NCBI GenBank assembly: GCA_000507305.1
Contig: DF239824.1
Span: forward strand, 16,001-80,000
Length of the DNA: 64,000 nt
Direction of reading: 5' to 3'
Origin: Breviolum minutum Mf 1.05b.01
Taxonomy: Eukaryota; Sar; Dinophyceae; Suessiales; Symbiodiniaceae
The first letter of the stretch is position 1. Each line of letters starts with the position of its first letter. This document shows, one piece after another, positions 45,211 to 57,285 of the stretch. A program made the translations under genes and the position numbers. Below the pieces are notes generated by a model. It had not been told where the DNA came from. It searched no databases and saw only the letters and a list, made by a program, of their open reading frames with translations.

Positions 45211-48200
45211 TCAAGAAGGAGTCAAAGTAGGTCAAACGTCAAAGAAACATCTACATCTACTTCTGAGATACATCACCCAGAAAGTCCGCAACTGTGCGGA
45301 TTCTTTGCAAAGGTCGGTCAGTGTAAGAAATTTCGAATAAATGAGAGCCTACATTATGGAGTGTTGAGTTCCTTTTCAGACATGGTGGAAAAAAGCCGAA
45401 AAATATTCAATTTGCCTCAACATGGACTGTCTTGTAGGTCAAAAACCCAACGATTAATTGAATCAACAGCGAGGTGGCCAGAGTTTAAAAGACGCGAAAG
45501 TTGCAGCATGAAACCGTACCCTTCGCAATGAAGCTACGAATACATTCTTCCATGGCGGCTGGTTGTTCTTTGTGCAATTTCCCTCCCTCCAACAATTGGT
45601 TTGGTTCACTCCCAGACGAGTGTTTCAGTTTCTTCTATACAGAATGGATCAGAATGGTACTGTATTTTTGTTCCATCATTCTGGAACATTACTTCATCAA
45701 TTGTTGTTGAAGCGGCTTCACTCAAGGACCTTTCTTGACACTGCATTCAAAAGGATATCCTACTTCGCACCTATAGAATCACTAGTACTTCAAGTCTACA
45801 AGGTGGCGACAGCAACTGTTGAGAACGAGCACTTCCTATATCCCATAGGATTGATCAAGGTGTGGTATGTTTACCTACATTTATAGTTGATTTCATGGTA
45901 AATGTACGTATGGAAATTCACCATACATGCATCCTATGGGTATATATAGTTTTTCTCCACTTGTTTCCATAGAAACTCCAAATTCTGAAGATTTGCTTCT
46001 CAGGTCGAGCGACTCGCACGGCGGCGCAAAAACGAGGGCACTGGGCCGGTTTCTCCGACACCGCCATGTCAAAGCTGAAAGAAAGGAATGGAAAGTTGTG
46101 AAGATTTGGCACTTGCCTTTATCGTCTTGAGTTGTTAAATTGATTTTGTACCAGACCTTGCAGTAAGATCTTTAGACACTCAAAACACCATGTGTTTGCT
46201 GGTCTAGCAAGAACATCTACGAACGGAGCATTTCTAAGAAAGGGACTCCATAGACGGTCAAGACTGGATTCTAGATGTGAGTGTTGCTCATTCACTTGCT
46301 ACTTGTTGGCAGACAAAAAGAACAGCTGTTCCACAGGAATGCCAGTGTAGCATTTCTATGCATCGCCGGGATAACCGAGTGGTTCTTTCCATTTCAAGAC
46401 GGTGCGACGCAAAATGTGATTCCATTATATTTGATCAGGGAGGACTGTAAAGTCACCCGGCTTCCTTAATAAGTTGCCTCCTAAAAGGTAGGGTACTCTT
46501 ATGGCCTCAGGCTGTATGTAGTAACTATCATTATTGGATGGTGATGTAGATATAGATACAACGTACTTGTAGCGTATAGTCAGTAGGAATCAGTAGAATA
46601 CATTCAGACCCCTCAAGATGCCTATCCTTCTAACGCATGGGTTTTCTTTTAAAAATGGGTTTTTACATGTCCCGAAAGCTCGAGTCTCAGTGGCGTGGAA
46701 CATTCGGATGGTAGACTGGAGGACTCCGTATCTTCCCTTTTTGGGTGGGTACGTGAGGTCCAGGATGAACAGTAGGAAAGGCTGAAGATGATTGGTTGGA
46801 TCAACGGCCAGCAGTCGTCAGTTGTCACGTCCGGTCAGGACAAGTCCCAATTCGTAGGATGGCTTGGCATGACTGAACCAGACTTCATTCATTGTCAGAT
46901 ACCAAAAAAAAACACAACCAAAATCGCATCACTGAAACATTTGACCTGAAAGCCTTGGCACAATTTGAAAATCACCGCTTGATTTGAGTTGAAAAATCAG
47001 TTTGACTGGTTCAGATCACTCCTTCCTGCCATAGGTGGACTAAAAACGATTTCGGCGTCGGTGGATTTGACCCACTCGGACCCTCACGGGCTCGCTGTGC
47101 AGAAAAGTAGCAGAAGTTTCCCCCGTGAGGAAAGTTCCCCTGTTTTTTTGGGCATGAGCTTCCTGGGGTTTTGTGGGGGGGGTTTTTGATGTTGCTTTTC
47201 GGATGTTTCCTTTCCAGTTGATTATTTTGTGGATGTTTTTTTTTCCGAACTACAAATAGCGGACCAAAATTGTGTTTTTTCACTATTCACTGTGTTTGGG
47301 TGATTCCGCAAGGAACGAGAGATCGATTGCAACCGCTGTAATACGATAGTCTTCGATGGTCAGCAATGTTTGCCCGTTTGCTCTGCCGGCATTCACTCAC
47401 GGGTCAGGGTCCGACCGCGATCATCATATTCAACAGAGCGAATAGATCATAAAAACATCACAGCATCATGAAGCCAATATTGGACGTACCGAAACTTACA
47501 GACACCAGTTGCAGAAAGGATGAGAGACAGACTTGTAAAGCCATCCAAAGCTATGTCAAGCAATCTGAAGCCCATCCAAAGTACCACAGTAAAAAGGAAG
47601 CCATTCCCGATAGTTGCTTCTGACTTCAAGGCGCGCCCTCCATGAAGTTGCAGATTGGAAGTTGAGGGAGGAAAACCTATGGCAGTTTGAAAGATCTCAG
47701 GATCTCCTTAAATTATATCTTCTTAAACTCCTAAGTGGTATGCCCGACCAACAGACATATTGGCTTCACATCCCTTCTATAATCTTATGAATCTTATGTC
47801 AAAGTTCTTGAATCACTTGAAAAAGTCACCAAGTTGGTTGATGCATGAGCAGCCAGGCTGCATGTTGCGTGCTGCAGTGCTGGTTCTGCTGCTGCGAGGT
47901 TGGAATAGCCGATGATGGCTGGATACGGCGGTTTCCATGGATATTTTCGACCGAAGATCGGAGATCAACTAAAGGCTAATTGATGCTAACTGGTGGTTTG
48001 GATTGGTGGTTTGAGGTTCTAGGGGTACCCATAAGTAAGATTCCCTTTCAAAAGCGGATCCCAGGAATCCAAACCACCAACCCAAACCACCAAGTTACCA
48101 TTAGTTGAAGAGATTTGGTCTACCATATTTCAACCCCTGAGCTCCCATCATTTATGCGACCTATTGACAGAGCTACAACTGGGGCATGACAGCTAAGTGC

Positions 48201-49093
48201 ACACTGGATTTCGAAAAAGACAAAAAAAACCAGGGAACCAGGGCTGTACTTGATGGATCAGGAATCTTGTGACATGAGACCAACGTCAAGTGACAATCAT
48301 GCAAATATGTCATGTTCATTTCCACGGATGGAATGTGTGCTGCATGTGAAATGCATTGACATGCCATGAAATGCTTACTGTCATTGACGTGTTTTTTGCG
48401 GTACTCACCAGTTACATCCCAGTGACATTGACACTCCTGCAAGGCCTTCTAGCAGATGGTGGTGTAGAGCAGGACCTTTCGCAGCATTTTTGTTCAGTGG
48501 CAACTTGTGGATGTTGTGATATGAAAAGTGGGCAACTTCCCACTTTTTTCGCTAAAAGTCTCTCACTGTGTGGTGCACAAAAAGCTCTGGCATGCTAGAA
48601 GATGCAATAAGCACTGGACCGCGCTGGCTCTATGTCTTATCAGGCTATAAGATGCAGATAACCCCGTGTCGCCAATCCAAGTCAGCCCCATTTGCCCACT
48701 TCTGTGATCATCTGTTTATTTTAGGAAGCATCTACACAACTCACTGGCGCCACGGGCATGGTGGAACGGGGATAATTACACCCTTCCAAACGGTTCCAGC
48801 CATCAGTGTTTTGTATAAACCTGTGTTAACAAGTGGTGCACCAGCTCGCACGGCTGGTAGTCAGTCATTGTCCAAGTAAAAACAGAAATCCTTCAAAACA
48901 GGACGATCTTTCTCAGACAATCTTTCATGTTACTGTCTCTATCTTCTGGGAATTGGACATCAGCATCCAGGACTATGAGGTGCAAGGAGGCACCAAAGAA
49001 GATCTAAATCGAGATGCGTTGGAAGCTGCTAAGGATGATGCCTGGGAAGCTCAAATTTCGAACAGCCCGAGCTGGTTGGATTTTTTGTGCTGA
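45211..49093 (+). CDS. Unidentified spliced gene
   Basis: Exons that link in phase: 45211-45320 (Ser/Arg/Thr-rich, SRRSQSRSNVKETSTSTS... ending CGFFAKVG; donor GTGTAA), 46004-46094 (SSDSHGGAKTRALGRFLRHR... basic; donor GTTGTG), 47001-47124 (FDWFRSLLPAIGGLKTISAS...; donor GTGAGG) and 48423-48458 (TLTLLQGLLAD). A clear terminal exon, 48971-49093, starts DYEVQGGTKEDLNRDALEAA and ends SPSWLDFLC before TGA; at least one exon before it is missing. The CGFFAKVGQC string looks like the start of a CCCH zinc finger, but the spliced frame does not continue as one. No family assigned. Confidence 0.5.
47966..48107. mobile_element. Inverted-repeat element, family G
   Basis: CAACTAAAGGCTAATTGATG ... GTTACCATTAGTTG with inner arms TGGTGGTTTGGATTGGTGGT / ACCACCAACCCAAACCACCA. 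Single copy in the window. Confidence 0.75.
48971..49093 (+). CDS. Terminal exon of an unidentified gene
   Basis: Forty codons plus TGA after CAGCATCCAG. Acidic and helical (TKEDLNRDALEAAKDDAWEA), ending with a hydrophobic WLDFLC. The coding quality is high: one frame is open with balanced composition, the others are broken. The roughly 395 bp to the next exon hold AT-rich short repeats (ATGATACT units at 49190-49250) and no gene. Confidence 0.65.
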   Translation, partial: DYEVQGGTKEDLNRDALEAAKDDAWEAQISNSPSWLDFLC

Positions 49094-49488
49094 AAATTCA
49101 TAATGCAATATGCTGGAATTTGATGCTTCAGGATGTGCATTCTTGTAATTATGGTGATTCTGGTGTGATATGTTAGAGATGTTGGATATATTTTGATATG
49201 ATATGATACTATGATACCGATGTCATGATACTATGATACTATGTCTTGATTATGTTTATGCAATGTTAATTTAAGGTTCGGAATTCGAAATGATAAGCGC
49301 ACCCTGTTCGCAATAAACCAATTCTAGTCCGGGATATCCCTTTGGACACAAGTCGTCCAGTCAAACGCTAGTCACTATAGCACTGTAGGTGTTCTTAAAC
49401 TTTCACCAACAAACATGGGCACAATTTCAGGAGTTACCACTTCCAACAAAAAACTCATCTTCCAAATTGGTAACTTCTAAAATTTCAG

Positions 49489-49999
49489 TTTTTTGGCGCA
49501 TCCAAGCATGGTATTTTCCAATTCCAATTCTCTCTTGGGACATGTTTGAAAAAAAGTGAAAGTGCCAAGGCCACACCTAGCTTGGTGGATGAGTGGGACA
49601 AGCACATGGAGGCGTTTTGGAAAGGTATGTTTAATTACCATAATGATAATCGACTGGTGCAGGATGGACAGTCCATTGACAGCATCATGGTATTTGACAT
49701 GCTGCTCGACATCACTTTGATAATTTTTGTGTTATAAGGATGGTTTCCAAAAATACGGCTACCCCGAAATGGATGGTTTACAACGGAAAACCCTATTAAA
49801 ATGGATGATTTGGGGGTACCATAATTTTCGGAAACACCCAATGGGAGGAATAGAATACTTTGCAGCTTGTGTTTTTGATGCTAGACTTGCCCAACATACC
49901 TGCATTGAATCATGTGCAGCATTGACCACGGAGGGCTTTACTCCGGAGTTGCTTCTAACTTTCCCATTGCCTGGACGTAGTGATGAATTCTTCTATGAG
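49489..49999 (+). CDS. p24-like gene: N-terminal exon and first GOLD exon
   Basis: Exon 49489-49624 (acceptor TAAAATTTCAG, donor GTATGT) ends with one base of a codon. Exon 49920-49999 (acceptor CATGTGCAG, donor GTGCCG) supplies the other two, giving AFWK-A-LTTEGFTPELLLTF. LTFPLPxxxxxxFYE is the start of GOLD domains. The first exon alone resembles the helical start of SnoaL/NTF2-like proteins (SLVDEWDKHMEAF), so it could instead belong to a separate gene. Confidence 0.5.
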
Positions 50000-52900
50000 G
50001 TGCCGGGGGGATATAGGGATTGGTGTTTACACAACTTATGACAACTTTCTTTCACAAAATGCGTTGGCTAATGGACGTCATTAAAAAAACACATGAGCCA
50101 TGTTATAAATTATCGTGTATTGCCTCATGTATTGAGGTTACATGCAAACAGTGTTTTGAAGGTTTGAGCTGAAAAACGATAGGGGACGCCCTAAAAAAAC
50201 GATACCCCTGACACATACATGTGAAAAAACGGCAAACATTTTGATGAACAAGTCTTTATGTGAAGTGGCTCCAAACCATGGAAAGCGATTGTTTGACCTT
50301 TATCCTTGAAGCCGTCGGCATTGAGATTCCATGGTCATGATCTACTCGCAGCATTTTTCGTCATAACACCAGTTTTTCTTGACTGAGGTCACGGGCTAAA
50401 ACGATACCAAAACGATACCCAAACGATACCCCAAAAGACTGAATTTCAGCCCCCAGAACCGATCGCCACATACAATCAAGATGATGACGCAAACAGCTCC
50501 TCTTCTCCGTCCTCCTCTTCTACATCAGAATGACCGTTCCACGCAACCATCTGAACAAAAAACTGCATGTCCAGGTCAATTGCTGAGGAACCTGCTATTG
50601 CTGAATATACACAAGTATGAAGGATTACCAAACACTGATAACCGATAGGGGATGCCCGAACTTGATGATGTCCTTTTGGGGAACTGTAACTTTCGTCCGA
50701 TGCTCACATGAAAGTTTCCTAGAACCAACCCCAAAAATAAGGCAAACCAGTGGAGATGTGCCATAATCTAACACCAACCTCGCAAGAAGTACGGGACTTG
50801 GAAAACGATAGGGGACGCCCCTAATCTACCACCAACCTCGCAAGAAGTACGGGACTTGGAAAACGATAGGGGACGCCCTAATTCACCCAAAGCCTACCGC
50901 CTTTACAATAAATAAATAGCACGCCTCACATGTTTCAGAAGTTTCACCAACCAATTTTTGCAGAAATTTCTGAGTTCGGAAAAGTTTTTTTTCACCAAGC
51001 ATCCGAGCAAAACCCAACAGTGTCAGGACATCCCTGACAACAGTCCACCGGTGCTGATCCGTGGTGGATTCTTTGCATCGGCATCAGAGGCAAGACGCCC
51101 GAAACGACACACCCGGAACCTCTCACCCTGTGGAGCAACCCTGTACTCTCCTTGAAATTAACATAGCCCCTAAAACTACGTCATTTGGGAAATACATCTG
51201 AACCAACCATTGATTTTCAGGAGACATTCGTTAGTTTCAGGGAGAGTAATCCCTCATACTTTCCATTGTTTTGATTGTTTCATAGCGATCCTTATAAGGG
51301 TTTATTATAGTCCCTATATAACTGGGTAGGATTTCATCCCTTACAGTATATACCCTAAACAACCAGAGGCCCCTTTTTTCATTGCTCCTATGAGGTAGAA
51401 AGAAACAGCCCTTTAATGGGAATCTCTCAAGCTAACCAACAGTTAATTATAATTGGACTTTTTTCAACCAACTTATAGGGGTCAGTAGTTATAATTATTA
51501 TTTTTTTAAGTGGGTTACCCTCCCTAAAACTAACATACACCACCGCTGAAGTATATAGCCCCTGAACATGTCAATGGTTGGAAGGTGAAGGCTTTCCTTT
51601 TGGGAACTGGCCTATTTTCAGAACCGCAAAACTAACAGCTGGTTCACCTGAAAATAAACCCTTGGAAGAGGAGATTCCTCTTGGGAGCCATCATTTTCAG
51701 GTTCCATCTGAGTTCTCGGGGTAATTGGATCTCAAAAGGTATACGTGATTTGTGGTTGGCAATTGGATACCACAAGAGTTACCAGTTCGGCATTTGCTTT
51801 TTCATTTCATGGATTTTCTGATGATGGCGTCTTGAGACGCGGTGGAAATCTGAGTGTAGGGAGATAAGACGAGACACAAAGACAGGGATTGCGAGAGTTG
51901 CTGAGATTCACAATGATTTGCAAGTAGTGTAAATCATCAAGTTATTTGATCTCAATGTCATACTACTATCATTTCGTTATCAATTCAAATGTGAGAGAAT
52001 CTGATAACATGATCTTTCAGACCCATGATTTCCCCACTTCTCTGTCCTGTTTCAACCCATGGGTCAGGCTGCTCCCCCGCCACATCCCCCCTTCCCCGAA
52101 TTTCAGGAAACCTCCACAGTCGAGCGCGATGCCCTGATAGAACAAGTCGCTGCATGTGTTGCGTTGTTTAATGTACGTACACCCCGGAAGTTTAACATGG
52201 TTCACCTGAAAATCAACCCTTTTGGAAAAGGAGATTCCGAACTTGGAAACCATCATTTTCAGGTTCCATGTTAAACTTTGGGGGTGTATGTTTAATTTTT
52301 AATGTTTGTTTTGTCATCTTCTCCCATCTACGCTTCACCCCACTTGTCAAGCTGTTTGGCTGGGACGTCGGGGAAACCACCACCACAAAATTCCCTGAGG
52401 TTTAGCGTGCATGACCCGAAAGGCAATGTCATCTTTGAGACATGGCGGCAGTCAGCGGATGGCACCAGGTTTTTTGTTGTTGAAGCATGGTCCACCAGTT
52501 TGATTAGCTGAGCAAGAGCCTAATCACATCACAGAAGATTCGACGCATTCAAAGGAGAGTGGACCGTCACTAAAGAATGCTTTATTTCAGTGTACTGGAC
52601 GCGGCCTGTGTTCTCTGCTGTCCTGGCTGTTAACTTTTAAATGTCACGAATTTTGGCCCGCATGGATGCGACACGGCGTGGTTTCTTTCTCGGGGCAACG
52701 ATGGGCGAAGGGCCCAGAAAAAACGAGGTGCAAAGAGGTAGGAAAATAAAAGGGGAAAGCAAAGACAAGCAACGAAAAAACAAAAAGTAAAGGCACCTCC
52801 CCAATCAAAAGGGCAATGTTCGGCCCCGGGGGCGCGCGCAAGGCAACACGGACCAGGGTGGAGTCGAAGCACCACAATCATGCTGTCAAAGTTGAATGCT

Positions 52901-55900
52901 CTGCGCAAGTGACGCCACACCCAAGGGGCAACTGGTCCTGCGCATTGCTTCTTCTGGAAATAGCCGCAAAGCGTGCCCTGAACGCAGGAAAATCTTTCCA
53001 GAATTGGGATACAATTTATACAGTTCGAGGATATGATATAAGTACATGCTATTGCTATTTGTAGAAGGGTTTCTTTGGTGCTGCGCATTCCCAAGTCGCT
53101 GAGGAAAAGAAGGACCAGGCGTGGTTTGAGGATGGTTGAGGTTAGAGCCACAAGACGCAATGTCTGTACTTGAGTTGATCTCACCCAAAAACATGTGTTG
53201 CTCCAAAAGGTTGTGCAGTGATTTGTGTTGTTAACGGATAACATCTTGCGCCTGACATCGGAGGCTGAAGGTTTATTTCACTTCATTGCCAAGCGTAGTG
53301 GCACCTACACCTTCATCGTTAGAGCACCCAGGGCTTGATGCTGAACTGGTGCTCCCACAACTTGGGGATTCGGACATGATAGGGCAAGAAATAGATGTCA
53401 TATGATGTGATTAGAATATCAAGTTTGTAGTAGAAGATGAAGTCTACTTATAGATTACACAGGTTTTTTTTAGATTTGTACAGCGGTGTTCGGTCTTTGC
53501 TGTAGAAGATCAAAGCGATGCACCTCATCGCCAGAGGGAATGACGAATGACGTAGTGATCGTAGTGATGAGATGGTGATGAGTGTGAAAAGTGTTTTTGA
53601 TGGCCTTCGTTGGTTGCAAACCACTCGGTTGCAATTGCAGTCAAAGAAGCGATAGCTTGAAAGCAGAAGGCGAAAAACCTTGTTGTTTAGAATGTGTCTG
53701 TTGATTGATCCCATAAGTCTGGACACCTTGATGATAAGTGGCCTTTCAACAAAGAATAAGCAGTGGTCAGGAATCGGGAAGGGACTTTCTTTGACAGCCA
53801 TTGTTCAGACATACAGTATTCATTTCCTTTTCAAGGCCATGAAAGACTGGGTCGCTTGAACTTCAGAATCACTGACTGGTGGAATAGAGATACCAACTCG
53901 GGGTGTCATTTGCAGAATCTTATCGAATCCTTCTGCAGGTGAGCAACCACAGATGGATGGAGGAGCTGAATCTGATTTTCGTCGTAGGCTGTTGTCAGTT
54001 GATTGTGAAATGCCTGAAACTTGGGCAATCAAAACAGAGACCTGAGTGGATATCAATCAGCGTAGGAGAAAATAATGATAAGCTCAACATGCCTAAGATT
54101 TTTGCCATTGGGGATGTCTCAGGGGCCAAGAGTCAAGAGTCACAGCTCACAAGTTGCGGAAAGTGAGTCTGTAAATCAGGGTGTTACACTTGAAATGGAA
54201 GCGGTCATTCCTATCAACGCCCATGATGCGATGTTGCCACATTTTGACCTGATGGACCAGGTCCAATTGCACCCAACGCCTGAGAAGTTGTCCTTTAAGA
54301 TGGCTGCTTTTTTGGGGTGACCTCCAAGAGGCAATAGATGTTACTCCGAAAAGATTTGACCTGTGAGTTTTCCATGTTTGAATCGAAGCTGCCCCATATG
54401 AATATCCAATACAGTAATATTTGGTTGAGTCGACTGAATTCCACCCTCCACATTTTTCACTCAAGATGATCCAATCGTCAAGGAGAAGATGGTAACCTTT
54501 GCCGTGGGCAAGGGAAATGAAACACATCTTCAGCCGCAGCACCTAACAACCATGGAGGCGGGTGGACTGAAGCACCTCACTTCCACTTACTTGTAGCAAC
54601 ATGGCTAAGTCCTTTTAGCGTTGAAGTGTTCTTCAGTTTCTCCAGGGGCAAATGTATACAGTTCCAACACTTCTGTTAACACGGATCGTTACAGATATGT
54701 AAAAGCAATCAACAAGACTTGTGTTGGTTCTTATCGGTCCTTAGTCTCCATAGCGTCCGTTTCAATATCGGTCAGAAGGTTTGGTATGTCACTCCCGTTT
54801 GCCGGGTGCTGGAGCCTGTCCTCAATGTCTTGGATTCGAAAAATCACCCGAAAGATGAGGTAATTTGCGGGTGATTTTCAGTGGGGGAATAGATGATTCT
54901 AGTGGATGTGTTGGCAGGAGTTGTCCAAAGCTGAACAAGTTTGAAGTGATGCTTTTGTTATCGACAGGTATTGTACAGTAACAGCAAGCATCAAGCATGT
55001 TCAAGGGGTTGCCCGGTTACCCATTCACTAGCAGGTTTAGAAGACACACAACACGTGAAAACAGCGAGTTCTTGACATCCAGGATCATGTGAAGTCCATC
55101 GAAAAAACATTGGTGGACATTCAGACCGAGTCCACATATCTTTGGACCCTTAGCTGAAAGAAATTTAAACAGTGATGATATATTGCTTAAAAATGCCTTA
55201 AGGGATCAGGGTTCTTTTAGGGCATCCGCTTTGTTAAGGCTTGTGACAAGGTTCAGATTCTGCTTAGTTTTTTGGGGGGTTGTTTGTGAAAAGCATTGTG
55301 AAATCGCCAATGCTGCTGCTATAACCAGACTTGTGTGAATCGTTTCTGATTCATTTATCCATCCCTTTCTATTTGTTCCTCCCCTTCTCTTGTCTTGAAA
55401 ACACACAATCCATCGGCGAAAAACCTCATAGCCGCCAACTGAGGATTCGACAAAAATCTCACATGAAGGTCGCTGCACCCTTTACGGGAGTCGTGTCATG
55501 CACCGAAGTGGTAACGGATCTAGTACACTATCTGTAAACTATTTGCAACTGGTTATTCCGATTGCCATTTTCAATAATCCCTAAAGAATGGTCCAAAATA
55601 GGATGCACAGCGTTCTTCAACCTGTCCAATGTCAAACTGATTGGTGTTTTGTCAAATTTGGACTTCGCTCCACAGCAGATACATGTATTTGTCCAATCCT
55701 TAAATGATGACGCGTTATGTGGTGGGTGCAAGTGGAGTGCAATTTTGAAAGCAGATGTTAAGCCACTATTAGGTTACAGGTATGTTGAGTGGTTTTCTTT
55801 TATCCACATGGAATGTGGCAGCCCTACTCTCCAGGTTTTTGAAGCCATTGGCAAAAATGAAGCTCAAGCCAGTTGATGGACCAACAAGGGAGATACTGTA

Positions 55901-56920
55901 TGCATTTGCGTTCCTTTGGGGAAGAAGTTACTACCATAGTTATCAACCGTATCGATTGCATTTGGTTGATGTCCCACTTCATGCCAGTGTTTTTCTTTTG
56001 TATTCACCGTTCGTGGAAGCCAGTGAGAGTTGTAAAAATAAAACTCACAATCCTGGCCCATTTTTTTCGATGCGCGCATCAACCATGAGCATCCACTTCA
56101 GCCTTCTCAGTTTGGCAGGCTGTGGAGAATATTCACACCCGTGTGTGACTTGTTCGGCAGAGAGCGAAAATCGTCGCCATTGCTTCACCTTTAGGACAGG
56201 GATTCATAGTTTATACATTTTCACATTTTCATGCTTCTGGCTCTCCAACAGACATAGCTTTAAAGCATCAGTACCCACTACTAGCCCACAAATTCATTGC
56301 ATCATGTTGGATTTCATGGTGAAAAGATGTGAAAAAAAACAGTTCAATGTATTTCCCTTCATTTTCTTCCATCTTGAATTCTGAACAAAAATGGTCCTTT
56401 GGTTTTATCGGGATTCTTGACAATGTCTTCGATGCGTGTGTGGAACCTTGTCAAGAAAAGAAGTTGCTTCAGTCACATATCAACCCCGTAACTAATGGTG
56501 GTTATCAAGAAAATGCTGTGGAGATTCGTTAGTAGCAAGATTTTCTGATAGCTGAAGATGAATCTGGTTTTTTCATGGAAGCTAAACCATCCCGCACCTT
56601 GCCTTAGGTTGTCATTTTGCGTGGTCGAATTCTTGATCCTAATTGGTGTCTCCGGATTTCAGGTCACCCGGCACAAAATCAGCAGGTTGATTCGGCGTCT
56701 CTACCTATGCGTGGTGTGCGTCTATACATTTACATACGAAATATACACACTTAATCATGTATACCATTTGATACGAAACATCTTGTTTCTAGGATATGAT
56801 ATGAGTATGGGAAGATTCTTCAAGGCACTGAATATTGAGTATTGGTATAGGGAACAACTCCAGTGGCTGCTACTCGTCATTCTATTGACTCTTGGCGGCT
56901 TGCAGCAAGTCTTGTCCTAG
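49489..56920 (+). CDS. p24/emp24-family (GOLD-domain) membrane protein, spliced
   Basis: p24 proteins cycle between ER and Golgi as cargo receptors, with a lumenal GOLD domain, a coiled coil, one transmembrane helix and a short tail. Exons: 49489-49624 (ends SLVDEWDKHMEAFWK), 49920-49999 (LLLTFPLPGRSDEFFYE, the first GOLD strands), 50963-~51098 (NSPPVLIRGGFFASASE), 52400-52468 (FSVHDPKGNVIFETWRQSAD), 53264-53318 (EGLFHFIAKRSGTYTFI, the closing GOLD strand) and ~56840-56920 (EYWYREQLQWLLLVILLTLG..., the C-terminal membrane helix, TAG stop). The first three join in phase. A possible extra exon at 52075-52172 (proline-rich, then ETSTVERDALIEQ) and a small one at 54121-54165 are uncertain. No signal peptide was located; the order and spacing of GOLD motifs make the family call good. 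Confidence 0.65.
49738..49839. mobile_element. Inverted-repeat element, family E
   Basis: GGATGGTTTCCAAAAATACG ... ATTTTCGGAAACACCC. The minus-strand shadow translation GVSENYGTPKSSILIGFSVV is a string I remember as very frequent in Symbiodinium protein sets. Lies in an intron of the p24-like gene. Confidence 0.75.
50764..50880. repeat. 58 bp tandem duplication with ACGATAGGGGACGCC motif
   Basis: ACCAACCTCGCAAGAAGTAC and the following GGGACTTGGAAAACGATAGG occur twice, 58 bp apart. The motif (A)CGATAGGGGA(C/T)GCC also occurs at about 50177 and 50644, and related CGATACCC units at 50196 and 50400-50432. Confidence 0.82.
51144..51248. mobile_element. Inverted-repeat element, family A
   Basis: Left end TACTCTCCTTGAAATTAACA, right end CGTTAGTTTCAGGGAGAGTA, with the internal motif ATTTTCAGGAGA. 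It starts within about 45 bp of the possible end of a p24-like exon. Confidence 0.8.
51516..51720. mobile_element. Nested remnants of families A and C
   Basis: Starts with a family-A left end (TACCCTCCCTAAAACTAACA at 51516) and loses its right arm near 51635. There a family-C interior (GTTCACCTGAAAATAAACCC ... CATCATTTTCAGGTTCCAT) begins. Looks like one element inserted in another. Confidence 0.65.
52178..52288. mobile_element. Inverted-repeat element, family C, abutting a candidate 5' splice site
   Basis: TACACCCCGGAAGTTTAACA ... ATGTTAAACTTTGGGGGTGT(A), arms of roughly 45 bp counting the GGTTCACCTGAAAAT / ATTTTCAGGTTCC part. The candidate exon ends at 52172 and its donor GTACGT occupies 52173-52178, overlapping the first base of the element. 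Confidence 0.82.
52400..53318 (+). CDS. p24-like gene: central GOLD exons
   Basis: Exon 52400-52468 reads FSVHDPKGNVIFETWRQSAD (compare FxVxDPxGxVxxxxxxxxxG in p24 proteins) and ends at CAG|GTTTTT. Exon 53264-53318 reads AEGLFHFIAKRSGTYTFI (compare EGxFxFTAxxxGTYxFCF) and ends at ATC|GTTAGA. The phase across this junction does not match with the boundaries chosen, so one is off or a small exon lies between. Confidence 0.68.
56840..56920 (+). CDS. p24-like gene: transmembrane C-terminal exon
   Basis: Reads YWYREQLQWLLLVILLTLGG then LQQVLS and TAG. A single hydrophobic helix preceded by aromatic/charged residues at the extreme C-terminus matches p24 topology. Upstream residues FFKALNIE in the same frame may belong to the exon if the acceptor is TTTCTAG at 56792. 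Confidence 0.6.
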   Translation, partial: YWYREQLQWLLLVILLTLGGLQQVLS

Positions 56921-57285
56921 GTGGGAAAGTCAACAGTCCTTCTCACAACTCATGGCTCATAACATATCCAAGTCTAGCTGGCCAGGATACGTTTTGTTTG
57001 ATGGGTGAGTCATCCAACAACTAGAAATGCATCCAACCAACACAATTGGTTCAACTTGAAGCATTCTCATTAATCAGCCCCTAAGCTAGGGGTTATGATG
57101 GATTTGTGGGTCAATTCTTGGGAGTTGGAGAGGTGTCAATTGAGGTGTCAATGCATTTCTTTAAGCTGTTGGACTTCGTCCGTTTTTCTGGTTTTGGAGG
57201 GTTTGAATCTGAACTGTTGGTCCTGATTCGGGCCCTGCAAGTGGGCCCGAATTCTTTTTTGTGGGCACCTAATTTCTCAAAGCAG

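Noticed and set aside
45290-45345. CCCH zinc finger (CGFFAKVGQCKKF)
   Set aside because: The C-x8-C spacing looked like a U2AF-type finger, but a GTGTAA donor falls before the second cysteine and the next phase-matching exon does not supply the remaining Cys/His residues.
52630-53244. Longest uninterrupted ORF in the window (204 codons, minus strand)
   Set aside because: Composition is implausible (Cys/Phe/Trp-rich, repeats of hydrophobics), no motif, and it lies opposite good p24-like exons. A chance ORF in a GC-richer patch.
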